From Arthrobacter sp. U41 (lineage in GTDB: Bacteria > Actinomycetota > Actinomycetes > Actinomycetales > Micrococcaceae): a stretch of DNA of 64,000 nucleotides. The notes under the pieces are model-generated. The model did not search any database, had not been told where the DNA came from, and saw nothing but the letters and a program-made list of their open reading frames with translations. Below are positions 43,603 to 51,548 of this stretch, piece after piece. Location: contig NZ_CP015732.1 in assembly GCF_001750145.1 (NCBI RefSeq), positions 2,914,001-2,978,000 on the forward strand. Reading direction: 5' to 3'. The translations under genes and the position numbers were made by a program. Within the stretch, counting starts at the first letter, position 1. The number at the start of each line of letters is the position of its first letter.

Positions 43603-46600
43603 ATGAGACCGCAGTTTCCCGAGGGCCCCGCCAACCGCGCCGCCCTCTACCTGCTGGGCCTGCTCGCGGCGCTGAAGGCCCTGTCCCTGGTGCTGATCGG
43701 GCAGGCCGTCGCGTCCATGCTTGCCGGGCTGATAGCCAACGACGCTGCCTGGGGCGACCAGCTGTACTGGGGAGCCGCGGGAGTGGCGCTTCGGTCCCTG
43801 ACGGTCTGGGTCCAGGCTGTCGCTTCGCGCCGGGCGGCGCTGGGCGTGAAGGAGGAACTGCGCGCGCGCCTGCTTGCGCGTGCCCTGCGCAACGGCACCC
43901 GGTCCGCGGGCCCCTCCGACGGCGGACTGGCCATTCTCGCGACCCGGGGGCTTGACGCCCTGGACAGCTACTACACCCAGTTCCTGCCTGCCCTGGTGAA
44001 CTGTGCGGCGATTCCGCTGCTGCTGGGCGCGCGCATCCTTTACGCCGACTGGATCAGCGCCGTCGTGGTGGTGCTGACCGTGCCGCTGGTGCCGCTCTTT
44101 ATGATCCTGATCGGCCGCTACACCGATGACCGCGTCCGGGAAGCCCAGTCGGCCCTGGCCCGGCTGTCCGGCCACATGCTGGAGCTCGCCAAGGGCCTGC
44201 CCGTCCTCGTGGGGCTGGGCCGGGCAACCGCCCAGCGCCGGGCCCTTGAGGACCTCTCCGAGGAGTACCGCCACCGGACCATGGTAACCCTGCGCACCGC
44301 GTTCCTCTCCGCCCTTGCGCTGGAACTCATCGCCACCATCTCCGTGGCCGTTGTTGCGGTTTTCATCGGCGTCCGGCTGGTCCACGGCGACATGGCCCTG
44401 GAAGCCGGGCTTCTGGCCCTGATCCTGGCCCCCGACTGCTACCTCCCGCTCCGGGAACTGGGCACCGCCCACCATGCCAGCGATGAAGGCCGCGCCGCGC
44501 TCGCCGAAACCACCGCCGTCCTCGAGGCACCCGAGCCCACCCCGCTGCGGCCCGCCGGCCCCGCTGCTGGTGCCGCCGGAACGGCATCCGCTCCTGCCCG
44601 TCCGCCCGCCCTGACCGTTGCCGGACTGACCGTGCGCTACGGCGGCAGGACCGACGCCGCCGTCGGGCCCCTCAGCTTCACCGCCGCCCCGGGCCGGATC
44701 ACCGCCCTCGACGGCCCCAGCGGCGCCGGCAAAAGCACCGTCCTTGGCGTGCTGGCCGGCACCATCGGGTCCGGCGACGGCACGGACCGGCAAACCACGG
44801 TCACCGGCCGGCTGGAAGGATTCACGACGGCGGACGTCGCCTGGGTGCCGCAGCATCCCGTGATGGTCGCGCCGACCGTGCTGGAGGAGGTCCGGCTCTA
44901 TCTGGGCGCCGCCGAGCCTGATTCCGGCAAGTCTGATTCGGCTGAGTCTGATTCGGCTGAGTCTGATTCCGGCGAGGCAACGGCCCGGCGCTGCCTGGCA
45001 GCCTGCGCCGCGGAACACCTGGCAGCGAAGCATCCCGCCGAACTCAGCCCGGGGGAGCTGCGCCGGGTCGCACTGGCCCGCGGCCTGGCCCGGATCGAGG
45101 CCGGAGCCACCGTGCTGCTGCTCGACGAGCCCACCGCCCACCTGGACCGGGAATCCGCCACCGCGGTCAGCGCGGCCATCGCCGGGCTGCGCGGCAGGGT
45201 CACCGTCCTGCTGGTGGCCCACGACCGGCAGACCCGGGAACTCGCCGACGAGCTGGTGGGAGTGGCCACCGGCGCCATGGCAGCAGGCTCCGGGCCCGCC
45301 CCCGCAGCCCACGCAGCCCCGGCCGCCCCCGCAGCCCACGCAGCCCCGGCCGGCGTGTCCGGGCCCGGTGCTGCCGACTTTCAGCCTGCCGGCTTTCAGC
45401 CTGCAGGCGGCCGGGAATCCGGTGAGCTGCCGGCAGAAAGCGCCGGAAGCGCCGCCAGCGGGTCCACGGCGGCCCGGCTGCGCCGGCTGCTCGCACCGGT
45501 CGGAGCCAGGTTCGCCGCTGCCGGCGCCGTCGGCACCCTGGCGGCCCTGTTCGCTGTCGCCCTCGCCGGGCTCTCCGGCTGGCTGATCATCCGCGCCAGC
45601 GAGCAGCCGCCCATCCTGTACCTGCTCACCGCAATCGTGGGAGTGCGCTTCTTCGGCATCGGCCGGGCCGCCCTGCGTTACCTGGAACGTCTCCTGCTGC
45701 ACGATGCCGTCTTCGCGGCCCTGACCCGGCTCCGCGGCCGGCTCTGGGAATCGCTGAGCCGCCGCGCACTCTCGCTGCGCCGGCTGCTGCAGGGCGGCAA
45801 CGTCCTGGGCACCGTGGTGGACGACGTCGACACGGTCCGGGAGCTGCTGCCCCGCGTGGTCCTGCCCCCGCTGACCGCCGTGGCCGTCGCGGCCGCCGCC
45901 GTCACCGGGATTACCCTGCTGTTGCCGGCCGCGCTCCCGGCCACGCTTGCCGCCGCCCTGCTGAGCCTCGTCGCAGCCCCCGCCCTGGCGCTGGCCGCGG
46001 ACCGGATGTCCGCGGGCACCGAACAGCGGCTGCGCGCAGGTGTCCTCCGCCAGGTGGCGGCAGCCCTCGATGCCCGCGCGGAACTCCACGCCAATTCCGT
46101 CTCCGCTCCGGTGCTCGCAGCCATCACCCGCGCCGACCGCTCCGCGACCGCCGCATCCCAGCGCTCGGCCTGGGCCGAAGGGCTCGGCCAGGGCCTCACG
46201 GTGCTGGCGTGCGGGTCCGCCGCCCTGGCCAGCGCGGTGCTGGCCGCGCCGCTGGCCCTCAGCGGGGCCGTTGAAGCCTCGACGGCCGCCGTCGTGGTGC
46301 TGCTGCAGCTCGCCCTCGTGGAGCCCTACGCGGCCATCACGACGGCGGTCCGCCAATACCCGGCGCTGCGGGCCGTGCTGCGGCGCATCAGCGAAGCGGG
46401 GGTCCTTGACGACGCCGACGCGCCCGGCGGGCTGGTCCCGGTGGCAGGGCGGCCCGGCGGCAAACCCGGGATCGAACTCCGGGACCTTGCGGCCGCCTGG
46501 CCCGGCGGGCCGGCCGTCTTCACCGGACTCACCGCCACTGCCGAACCCGGGCGCTGGCTCTCCGTCACCGGCACCTCCGGCTCCGGGAAGTCGACCCTGC

Positions 46601-47136
46601 TCGCCGTCGTCCTGGGCTTCCTCCCGGCAGCAAGCGGCCACATCCTGCTGAGCGGTCGTGCCGCCTGGTGCCCGCAGGAGGCGCACCTCTTCGACTCGAC
46701 CATCCGCGGCAACCTCCTGCTGGGCCTTCCGGACGGCCAGCGCGGGGAAGTGGCGGAGCCGCGGCTGCAGGAGGCCCTCGCAGCGGTCGGCCTCGGCCCG
46801 CTGATCGGACGGCTGGAGCACGGTCTGGACACCCGGATTGGACCCGGCGGGGCCTTCCTCAGCGGCGGCGAGCGGCAGCGGCTCGCGGTTGCCCGCACGC
46901 TCCTGACCGGAGCGGACGTGATCCTGCTGGACGAACCCACCGCCCACCTGGATGCCGAGTCCGGCCGGGCGATGCTGGCTGAGCTGCGGCACGGCCTGCG
47001 GGACCGCACAGTGGTGCTCGTGACGCACAACCCGGAGGACATCGCCGCGGAGGACCAACGCCTGGACCTTGACCGCGCGTCGGCCTGGCCCGCAGCACCC
47101 GCGCAGGAACCAGCGCCGCTGCTGGCGCGGGGGTAA
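43603..47136 (+). CDS. cydDC: fused CydD-CydC ABC exporter for cytochrome bd assembly
   Basis: A 1177-residue protein made of two half-transporters. CydDC exports cysteine/glutathione-type thiols and is needed to mature cytochrome bd. The first half has membrane helices, Walker A GPSGAGKST near 370, and the signature ELSPGELRRVALARGLARI followed by LLLDEPTAHLD. The second half starts after an Ala/Pro linker near 590 and has Walker A GTSGSGKST near 990, LSGGERQRLAVARTL, and ILLDEPTAHLD. Separate cydD and cydC genes are the rule in E. coli; fusion is known in some actinobacteria. An odd Ser/Asp repeat lies inside the first ATPase domain. It starts six bases after cydB. Confidence 0.94.
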   Translation: MRPQFPEGPANRAALYLLGLLAALKALSLVLIGQAVASMLAGLIANDAAWGDQLYWGAAGVALRSLTVWVQAVASRRAALGVKEELRARLLARALRNGTRSAGPSDGGLAILATRGLDALDSYYTQFLPALVNCAAIPLLLGARILYADWISAVVVVLTVPLVPLFMILIGRYTDDRVREAQSALARLSGHMLELAKGLPVLVGLGRATAQRRALEDLSEEYRHRTMVTLRTAFLSALALELIATISVAVVAVFIGVRLVHGDMALEAGLLALILAPDCYLPLRELGTAHHASDEGRAALAETTAVLEAPEPTPLRPAGPAAGAAGTASAPARPPALTVAGLTVRYGGRTDAAVGPLSFTAAPGRITALDGPSGAGKSTVLGVLAGTIGSGDGTDRQTTVTGRLEGFTTADVAWVPQHPVMVAPTVLEEVRLYLGAAEPDSGKSDSAESDSAESDSGEATARRCLAACAAEHLAAKHPAELSPGELRRVALARGLARIEAGATVLLLDEPTAHLDRESATAVSAAIAGLRGRVTVLLVAHDRQTRELADELVGVATGAMAAGSGPAPAAHAAPAAPAAHAAPAGVSGPGAADFQPAGFQPAGGRESGELPAESAGSAASGSTAARLRRLLAPVGARFAAAGAVGTLAALFAVALAGLSGWLIIRASEQPPILYLLTAIVGVRFFGIGRAALRYLERLLLHDAVFAALTRLRGRLWESLSRRALSLRRLLQGGNVLGTVVDDVDTVRELLPRVVLPPLTAVAVAAAAVTGITLLLPAALPATLAAALLSLVAAPALALAADRMSAGTEQRLRAGVLRQVAAALDARAELHANSVSAPVLAAITRADRSATAASQRSAWAEGLGQGLTVLACGSAALASAVLAAPLALSGAVEASTAAVVVLLQLALVEPYAAITTAVRQYPALRAVLRRISEAGVLDDADAPGGLVPVAGRPGGKPGIELRDLAAAWPGGPAVFTGLTATAEPGRWLSVTGTSGSGKSTLLAVVLGFLPAASGHILLSGRAAWCPQEAHLFDSTIRGNLLLGLPDGQRGEVAEPRLQEALAAVGLGPLIGRLEHGLDTRIGPGGAFLSGGERQRLAVARTLLTGADVILLDEPTAHLDAESGRAMLAELRHGLRDRTVVLVTHNPEDIAAEDQRLDLDRASAWPAAPAQEPAPLLARG
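44917..44976. repeat. four 15-bp repeats in the first ATPase domain of CydDC
   Basis: Four in-frame units at 44917, 44932, 44947 and 44962. The two middle ones are identical (TCTGATTCGGCTGAG) and the outer ones vary at several bases. They encode the SDSAE-type stretch between the EVRLYLG segment and the ABC signature, an insertion in the helical subdomain. Confidence 0.88.
45301..45354. repeat. 27-bp tandem repeat in the CydD-CydC linker
   Basis: Two copies, 45301-45327 and 45328-45354, differ only at the end. They encode PAAHAAPAA in the linker joining the two half-transporters. A shorter repeat encoding FQPAG follows. Confidence 0.85.
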
Positions 47137-47145
47137 GCCGGACGT

Positions 47146-47151
47146 TAGCCT
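47146..47151 (+). promoter_or_regulatory. -10 hexamer of the tandem-GNAT gene, leaderless spacing
   Basis: TAGCCT, then GTTGCC, then ATG at 47158. It is separate from the cyd operon, which ends 9 bases earlier. Confidence 0.5.
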
Positions 47152-47157
47152 GTTGCC

Positions 47158-48150
47158 ATGAACGGAGACGCCGACGCCCTGGCCAGCCTGGACCCGCGCC
47201 TGGAGTGGCGGCCCGCCGGGGCCGCGGGCCTGGACGACTGGGCGGCGCTGATCGCCCGGACCGCCGCCGTCGAACGGCCTGTCTGGTTCGAGCGTCGCGC
47301 CGACCTGGAACAGGTCCTCGAATCACGGAAGAACCCGGCCGCCGCGAACACCATCCTCGGCTTCGACGCGCAGGGCACGGCCAGGGCGTACGGCCGGATC
47401 ACCAAAAACCCGGACGGCGAGAAGGCGATCGGGTACGGCTGCGTCGATCCCGGGTGGCAGGGAACCGGGATCGGCACCGGGCTGCTGGGCTGGATGGAGG
47501 CGCGGACCCGGCAGCGTTTTGCCGGGGACGCAGTGCAGGGTTCCACACCCCGGCTGCGGCTCCACATGGAGCAGCAGCACACGCACCAGGCCGCCCTGTT
47601 CGGGGGCGCGGGCTACCGGATCGTCCGCTACTGCAACGAGATGCACCGGCCCCTGACGGTCGGCTTTCCCGACGCGGTGCTCGGCGACGGGCTGGAAATC
47701 GTGGGCTTCGGGCCCGAGCTGCACGAGCCGGTTCGGCGCGCACACAACGAGGCTTTCCGGGACCACTGGGGCAGCGAGCCCCGCGACGAGGAAGCCTGGG
47801 GCTTCGTGGTGAATGATCCGCTGGCCCGGCCGGACCTGAGCGCCGTCGTCGTGGAGCAGGCCACCGGGAAGGTGGCCGGCTACCAGCTCGCCAGCCATGA
47901 CGCCATCAGCGCCGAGTCCCGGGGCTACAAGGAGGGCTACACGGACCTGCTGGGCGTGCGGCGCGAGTTCCGCGGCCGCGGCGTGGCGCAGGCGCTGCTG
48001 GCCGATGCCATGCGCCGCTTCGCCGCGGCCGGGATGGACAAGGCCTCACTCGACGTGGACTCGGAGAACCCCACCGGCGCCCTGGCCCTCTACGCCAAAA
48101 TGGGCTACGTCGCGGTCAACAGCAGCATGGCCTGGGACAAGGAACTCTAG
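47158..48150 (+). CDS. tandem GNAT acetyltransferase
   Basis: A 330-residue protein with two GNAT domains. The N-terminal one has CVDPGWQGTGIGTGLLGWME near 100-119. The C-terminal one has LLGVRREFRGRGVAQALLAD near 263-282, then SENPTGALALYAKMGYVAV. The architecture is that of mycothiol synthase (MshD) and its relatives, but the substrate cannot be assigned from sequence. It has its own leaderless-type promoter. Confidence 0.88.
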   Translation: MNGDADALASLDPRLEWRPAGAAGLDDWAALIARTAAVERPVWFERRADLEQVLESRKNPAAANTILGFDAQGTARAYGRITKNPDGEKAIGYGCVDPGWQGTGIGTGLLGWMEARTRQRFAGDAVQGSTPRLRLHMEQQHTHQAALFGGAGYRIVRYCNEMHRPLTVGFPDAVLGDGLEIVGFGPELHEPVRRAHNEAFRDHWGSEPRDEEAWGFVVNDPLARPDLSAVVVEQATGKVAGYQLASHDAISAESRGYKEGYTDLLGVRREFRGRGVAQALLADAMRRFAAAGMDKASLDVDSENPTGALALYAKMGYVAVNSSMAWDKEL

Positions 48151-48195
48151 CTCGCCGTCCGTGGGCCGGCCGTCGGCGCGCTGGGCGTCCGCGCA

Positions 48196-48714
48196 CTAAC
48201 CGTCCACATCGTGGAGGTGATGGACGATGTCGTGCAGAAAGTACTGCGAGAACGTGAGCACCGTGAACTCGGAGCCGTTGCTGCGGGTTCCCGTGCGGCC
48301 CCACTGATCCTCCGGAACCCGCCCGAAGGAAGCGGCGATCTGCTCGCCCTCTGTGGTGAGTGCAGCACTGACCTCGGCCGGGTCCGCGTTGGTATAGTCC
48401 TTCTCGACCGCGGCCAGATCCTGGTCCCAGTCCTCGAACCGGGCGCCCTCCTCGCGCAGCATGAGGTCCAGCCGGTGGTCGAACAGGCTAAAGACGTCCC
48501 GGACGTGGCAGGCGTACTCAAGGACGGACCACGTGTTCCCATCCGGGCGTTCCGCCACGTCGGGGCGCCGCAGCGCGGCCCGCCAGCGCGGCAGCATGCT
48601 GGCCAGCTTTCCCGGCGTCGTGGCCGGAGTGCACGTAGAGACGTCGAAACCGCACTCCGGACACGGCCGCTGCAGCACCCAGGTCCAGTCCTTGTTGTCC
48701 GCGATGATAGGCAT
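48196..48714 (-). CDS. DinB family metal-binding protein
   Basis: A 172-residue four-helix-bundle protein of the DinB/YfiT class. His residues that could bind a metal are in YACHVRDVFSLFDHRL and FLHDIVHHLHDV. The N-terminus carries CPECGFDVSTCTP, a Cys cluster found in an actinobacterial subgroup. The family includes thiol-dependent transferases, and mycothiol-dependent chemistry is possible but unproven. The start has TAGAAT six bases upstream. Confidence 0.85.
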   Translation of the reverse strand: MPIIADNKDWTWVLQRPCPECGFDVSTCTPATTPGKLASMLPRWRAALRRPDVAERPDGNTWSVLEYACHVRDVFSLFDHRLDLMLREEGARFEDWDQDLAAVEKDYTNADPAEVSAALTTEGEQIAASFGRVPEDQWGRTGTRSNGSEFTVLTFSQYFLHDIVHHLHDVDG

Positions 48715-48720
48715 GCGAGC

Positions 48721-48726
48721 ATTCTA
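48721..48726 (-). promoter_or_regulatory. -10 hexamer of the DinB gene, leaderless spacing
   Basis: TAGAAT on the minus strand, then GCTCGC, then ATG at 48714. Confidence 0.55.
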
Positions 48727-48861
48727 AACGCATTTTCCCGGGCCGGATCGGTGCGGCCGACGACTCCGGCCCTCGCCGGCGGGAACGTCCCGGGCTTCGC
48801 CGCATTCGTTTCCCCGCACTGGTACAGCGCAGCGACCGGCCGGCGCCGGTTAGATCACCCG

Positions 48862-48913
48862 TTCGTCACAAATGGCCGCTTTGGCGCGCCCCGTGGCGGC
48901 CATCTGTGGCGAA
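48862..48913. repeat. dispersed palindromic repeat, copy C
   Basis: Left arm TTCGTCACAAATGGCCGC and right arm GCGGCCATCTGTGGCGAA pair at 16 of 18 positions around a GC-rich centre. The arms and spacing match copies A and B at 8.7 and 10.9 kb, with the centre more diverged and one base longer. It lies between the DinB start and the parC stop. Confidence 0.8.
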
Positions 48914-48964
48914 TCGGTGACCCGGCGGCGCCCCGCCGGCCTCCGACACGGCACACACAGCAGC

Positions 48965-51481
48965 CTAGGCGGCCGTCTCCGGGTCCGGCTGCCAGGACAT
49001 GCTCGGACCAATCGCCTCGATGGCCTGCGAGAGCGGAATGCCGGACCCGTCGCGGCGGCCGTGCTCCCCGGGAAGGGAACGGGCCACCCCGGCCTGGGAG
49101 GAGGCCTTTGCGGGGCCGTGACCGGCCCACGCGAGCAGCAGGGTGTCCTCGCCCTTGAGGAAGCGGTGCGCCCTGACCCCGGCGGTGGCGCGGCCCTTGG
49201 CAGGGTATTCGGAGAGTGCGGTGACCTTGGCGGCCCCCGGAGCGGTGCCCGGGAGCGCCCCTTCCGTGCCGGCGATGGTCACAACGACGGCGGCGCTGTC
49301 GGCCGTGCCGGCGGCGCCGAAGAACATCACCCGGTCCCCGGCAGCGAGCTTGATCCCGGCCATGCCGCCGGCGGTCCGGCCCTGCGGGCGGACGGCGGAC
49401 GCAGGGAAGCGCAGGAGCTGCGCCTGCCGCGTCACGAAGACGAGGTCGACGTCGTCGGAACCCGCGGGAGCCACACCGACCACGGTGTCCTTGTCCTTGA
49501 GCGCGATCACTTCCCAGTCTTCGCGGTTCAGCGGGTAGTCGGGCTGGACCCGCTTGACCACGCCCTGGGCCGTGCCGATCGCCAGCACGTCATCGAGCGG
49601 CGCGAAGCCGACCAGGGTTTCGCCCTTGAGCAGCGTGATGAAGTCCTTGGCCGGCACCCCGCCGGCCATGTTCGGCGTGCCGGAGGTCGGCGGAAGTACG
49701 GGCATGTCCATCACCTGGAGCCGGAGCATGCGGCCCTGCGAGGTGACGGCGGCAATCTCGCCGCGGGCGGACGTCTTCACCACCGACGTGAACACATCGT
49801 GCCTGGTCCGCGGCCCGGACTCGGCGAGGCTGTCCTGGTTGGCGGTCCGCGCGATCTGGCCGGAGGCGGTCAGGATGGCCCAGCAGGGGTCATCCGCGAT
49901 TTCCAGGGCCAGGGGAGCGGCCTTGCCTTTGGCGCCCGGCGCGGCCAGGGCGGCGACGGTGGGGGAGACGGCCTCGGATTCGAGCAGCACGGTGCGGCGC
50001 GGGGTGCCGTATTTCTCGGCGATCTCGGCCAGCTCGGCGGACACGAGGCCGCGGAGCCGCTCGCTGGAGCCGAGGATGGCTTCGAGCTCGGCAATCTCGC
50101 GGCGCAGCTCCTCCTGCTCCTTCTCGAGTTCGATCCGCGAATACTTGGTCAGCTGCCGGAGCCGGAGTTCCAGGATGTAGTTGGCCTGGATCTCGGAGAG
50201 GTCGTAGATGGACATCAGCCGGGTCCTGGCCGCGGCCACCTCGTCCGAGGAGCGGATGATCTGGATGACCTCGTCGATGTCCACGATCGCGATCAGGAGG
50301 CCCTCGACCAGGTGCAGGCGGTCCTTCTTTTTGCCGAGGCGGAAGGCCGTGCGCCGGCGCACCACGTTGATGCGGTGCTCCACGTAGACGGTGAGCAGCT
50401 GCAGCAGCCCGAGGGTCTGCGGCTGGCCGTCGACGAGCGTGACGTTGTTGATGCCGAAGGAATCCTCCATCGGCGAGTAGCGGTACAGCTGCTGGAGCAC
50501 CGCGTTCGGGTTGAAGCCGTTCTTCAGCTCGATCACCAGGCGCAGGCCGTGCTTGCGGTCCGTGAGGTCAACGATGTCGCTGATGCCGGTCAGCTTCTTG
50601 CCGTTGACGGCGTCCTTGATCTTCTCGATCACCTTTTCCGGGCCCACCATGTAGGGAAGTTCGGTGACCACCAGTCCGGTGCGGCGGGCCGAGAGCTGCT
50701 CGACCTCCACCTTGGCCCGGGTCTTGAACGAGCCGCGGCCGGTGGCGTAGGCGTCGCGGATGCCGTCCAGGCCCACGATCCGGCCTCCGGTGGGCAGGTC
50801 CGGGCCGGGGACGAACCTCATGATGTCCTCGAGGGTGGCGTCCGGGTGCTCGATCAGGTGCCGGGCTGCGGCGATCACTTCCACCAGGTTGTGCGGGGCC
50901 ATGTTCGTGGCCATGCCGACGGCGATGCCGGTGGCACCGTTGACCAGCAGGTTCGGGAATGCCGCCGGCAGCACGTCGGGCTGGGTGAGCTGGTTGTCGT
51001 AGTTGGGAACGAAGTCGACGACGTCCTCGTCGAGGTGGTCCGTCAGGGTCAGCGCCGCAGCCGCGAGGCGTGCCTCGGTGTACCGCGGGGCGGCCGGGCC
51101 GTCGTCGAGCGAGCCGAAGTTCCCGTGCCCGTCGATCAGCGGCAGCCGCAGCGAGAAGTCCTGTGCCATGCGCACCATGGCGTCGTAGATCGCGCTGTCA
51201 CCGTGCGGGTGCAGCTTGCCCATGACCTCGCCCACCACGCGGGCGCTCTTGACGTGGCCGCGGTCCGGGCGGAGTCCCATCTCGCTCATCATGTACAGGA
51301 TGCGCCGCTGCACCGGTTTCAGGCCGTCGCGGGCGTCCGGAAGGGCCCGCGAGTAGATCACCGAATAGGCGTACTCGAGGAACGAACCTTCCATCTCGGA
51401 GGTGACGTCGATGTCGACGATGTTTTCTACGAAATCCTGGCTGGCTTCCCCTGCCGGGGACGGAGTTTGGCGGCGGGCCAT
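48965..51481 (-). CDS. parC: DNA topoisomerase IV subunit A (GyrA-like)
   Basis: An 838-residue DNA-cleaving subunit of a type IIA topoisomerase. The catalytic tyrosine is Tyr134 in [10 protein letters not shown]. The quinolone-sensitive region reads [17 protein letters not shown] with the usual Ser (Ser96). [13 protein letters not shown] is the conserved recombination-site helix. The C-terminal DNA-wrapping domain has degenerate blades and no clear GyrA box, which favours ParC over GyrA. The partner is ParE at 35377-37485. A GNAT-fusion gene is divergent, 67 bases away. Confidence 0.92.
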   Translation of the reverse strand: MARRQTPSPAGEASQDFVENIVDIDVTSEMEGSFLEYAYSVIYSRALPDARDGLKPVQRRILYMMSEMGLRPDRGHVKSARVVGEVMGKLHPHGDSAIYDAMVRMAQDFSLRLPLIDGHGNFGSLDDGPAAPRYTEARLAAAALTLTDHLDEDVVDFVPNYDNQLTQPDVLPAAFPNLLVNGATGIAVGMATNMAPHNLVEVIAAARHLIEHPDATLEDIMRFVPGPDLPTGGRIVGLDGIRDAYATGRGSFKTRAKVEVEQLSARRTGLVVTELPYMVGPEKVIEKIKDAVNGKKLTGISDIVDLTDRKHGLRLVIELKNGFNPNAVLQQLYRYSPMEDSFGINNVTLVDGQPQTLGLLQLLTVYVEHRINVVRRRTAFRLGKKKDRLHLVEGLLIAIVDIDEVIQIIRSSDEVAAARTRLMSIYDLSEIQANYILELRLRQLTKYSRIELEKEQEELRREIAELEAILGSSERLRGLVSAELAEIAEKYGTPRRTVLLESEAVSPTVAALAAPGAKGKAAPLALEIADDPCWAILTASGQIARTANQDSLAESGPRTRHDVFTSVVKTSARGEIAAVTSQGRMLRLQVMDMPVLPPTSGTPNMAGGVPAKDFITLLKGETLVGFAPLDDVLAIGTAQGVVKRVQPDYPLNREDWEVIALKDKDTVVGVAPAGSDDVDLVFVTRQAQLLRFPASAVRPQGRTAGGMAGIKLAAGDRVMFFGAAGTADSAAVVVTIAGTEGALPGTAPGAAKVTALSEYPAKGRATAGVRAHRFLKGEDTLLLAWAGHGPAKASSQAGVARSLPGEHGRRDGSGIPLSQAIEAIGPSMSWQPDPETAA

Positions 51482-51536
51482 GAGACTGGTGGGTCCTTCT
51501 GAGCGGTGCTGAACGGGTGCTGCGTAAGTTTATGAC

Positions 51537-51542
51537 TAGGCT
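51537..51542 (+). promoter_or_regulatory. -10 hexamer of the GNAT/acyl-CoA synthetase gene, leaderless spacing
   Basis: TAGGCT, then AAGCCT, then ATG at 51549. The short divergent gap to parC leaves little room for another arrangement. Confidence 0.5.
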
Positions 51543-51548
51543 AAGCCT

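Noticed and set aside
43063..47058. An open frame of 1331 codons on the minus strand opposite cydDC
   Set aside because: It is a shadow of the GC-rich coding pattern: repetitive Gly/Gln/Arg/His-rich composition and no recognisable domain, against a complete CydDC on the other strand.
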